From assembly GCA_023395435.1 (NCBI GenBank), contig JAEWZG010000022.1, forward strand, positions 1 through 6,793: a DNA stretch of 6,793 bases, read 5' to 3'. The position numbers and the translations under genes are program-made. Numbering within the stretch: the first letter of the stretch is position 1; every line of letters begins with the position of its first letter. The notes below the pieces were generated by a model. That model did not search any database. It had not been told where the DNA came from and was given only the letters and a program-made list of their open reading frames with translations. This DNA is from Bacillota bacterium (lineage in GTDB: Bacteria; Bacillota; Clostridia; Oscillospirales; Ruminococcaceae). This document shows positions 6,504-6,793 of the stretch, one piece after another.

Positions 6504-6533
6504 TTGACAGAAATAGCGTATATGATATATAAT
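6504..6533 (+). promoter_or_regulatory. rpmH promoter, consensus sigma-70/SigA type
   Basis: TTGACA (6504-6509) and TATAAT (6528-6533), both perfect, separated by 18 bases. The 40 bases upstream are almost pure A+T and could act as an UP element. Start of transcription is expected near 6540, about 110 nt before the rpmH start codon. Strength suits a ribosomal protein gene. Confidence 0.85.
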
Positions 6534-6549
6534 GTTAAATTGCAAGGGG

Positions 6550-6576
6550 TTCTATAATTTGAAACCATTATAAGAA
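6550..6576 (+). other. Hairpin in the rpmH 5' leader
   Basis: TTCTATAAT (6550-6558) pairs with ATTATAAGAA (6567-6576) around an 8-base loop, with one bulged A (6573). It lies shortly after the expected transcription start, far upstream of the ribosome binding site, and has no U-run. It could stabilise the 5' end of the transcript; no regulatory role is shown. Confidence 0.45.
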
Positions 6577-6634
6577 TTTAAAATTTCAACAGATTTGTGT
6601 TTTATATATTCAGAATCACACAATCTCGTTTCTG

Positions 6635-6644
6635 AAGGGGGGAG
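6635..6644 (+). promoter_or_regulatory. rpmH ribosome binding site
   Basis: AAGGGGGGAG, ending 7 nt before the ATG at 6652. It decides for this ATG rather than the upstream in-frame ATG-like extension from 6595, which would add 19 residues unlike any L34. Confidence 0.8.
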
Positions 6645-6651
6645 CGTAATA

Positions 6652-6786
6652 ATGAAAAGAACATATCAGCCAAAAAAGCTTCACAGAAAAAAAGAACATG
6701 GTTTTATGAAGAGAATGTCAACTAAGAACGGAAGAAAAGTTCTAGCTCGCAGACGTGCTAAAGGAAGAGCAAGACTATCTCACTAA
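6652..6786 (+). CDS. rpmH: 50S ribosomal protein L34
   Basis: A complete 44-residue L34, the normal bacterial length. It is a very basic protein of the large ribosomal subunit that binds 23S rRNA. The sequence begins MKRTYQPKKLHRKKEHGF, continues MKRMSTKNGRKVLARRRAKG and ends RARLSH, which matches the family from end to end. The start at 6652 is chosen from this match and the ribosome binding site just upstream. The frame closes with tandem TAA TAA (6784-6789). It is divergent from dnaA, and the usual next gene is rnpA (RNase P protein), which would lie beyond the right edge. Confidence 0.98.
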   Translation: MKRTYQPKKLHRKKEHGFMKRMSTKNGRKVLARRRAKGRARLSH

Positions 6787-6793
6787 TAAGCTG

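Larger units (their letters stand above)
6232..6651. other. dnaA-rpmH divergent intergenic region
   Basis: A 420-bp, very A+T-rich gene-free stretch between divergent dnaA and rpmH, a conserved arrangement in Firmicutes. It contains a candidate dnaA promoter, a strong rpmH promoter, the rpmH leader hairpin and both ribosome binding sites. TGTTGA repeats, dense on the other side of dnaA, are almost absent: one minus-strand copy at 6583-6591 within the rpmH leader. ATTGCAAGG occurs twice in direct orientation (6359-6367, 6539-6547). A palindrome GCAATATTGC (6354-6363) sits just upstream of the dnaA -35. No further gene is supported. Confidence 0.8.

Noticed and set aside
6595..6651. 19-residue N-terminal extension of rpmH
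   Set aside because: L34 is 44 residues and begins MKRT(Y/F)QP; the strong ribosome binding site lies inside the proposed extension.

Overview
The window is the chromosomal replication origin region of a low-G+C Firmicute, most likely a Clostridia member related to Ruminococcus/Oscillospiraceae. Evidence is the conserved block dnaA-dnaN-yaaA(S4)-recF-remB-gyrB, a divergent rpmH, strong AGGAGG-type ribosome binding sites, TTG starts and A+T-rich DNA. The genus is an inference; the gene order is read directly.

Layout from left to right on the given strand: gyrB (minus strand, its 3' end cut off by the window edge at base 1), remB/DUF370, recF, the small S4-domain gene yaaA, and dnaN. A 418-bp gene-free region (4455-4872) follows, then dnaA. 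A second gene-free region of 420 bp (6232-6651) holds divergent promoters, and rpmH on the plus strand ends just before the right edge. All genes except rpmH run leftwards, so transcription order is dnaA, dnaN, yaaA, recF, remB, gyrB. From dnaN to gyrB the spacing is tight (8-bp overlap, 14, 13 and 60 nt), consistent with one operon.

The genes work together at the start of replication. DnaA opens the origin, DnaN is the polymerase clamp, RecF acts in gap repair, gyrase removes positive supercoils, and YaaA and RemB are small conserved companions. The dnaA-dnaN gap looks like oriC. It carries an A+T-only stretch, a run of TAG-type trinucleotides matching the DnaA-trio element, and a cluster of TGTTGA-centred repeats.

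The most notable observation is that this origin has no recognisable classical DnaA box (TTATNCACA). Instead TGTTGA occurs six times, plus one CGTTGA, in 418 bp. The DnaA protein encoded next to it has an altered DNA-recognition region: one residue is missing from the loop before the DH(S/T)T motif, and the following helix is divergent. This suggests a co-evolved, non-standard DnaA/DnaA-box pair. The rest of the window is ordinary core genome; I see no mobile element, CRISPR array or structural RNA gene.
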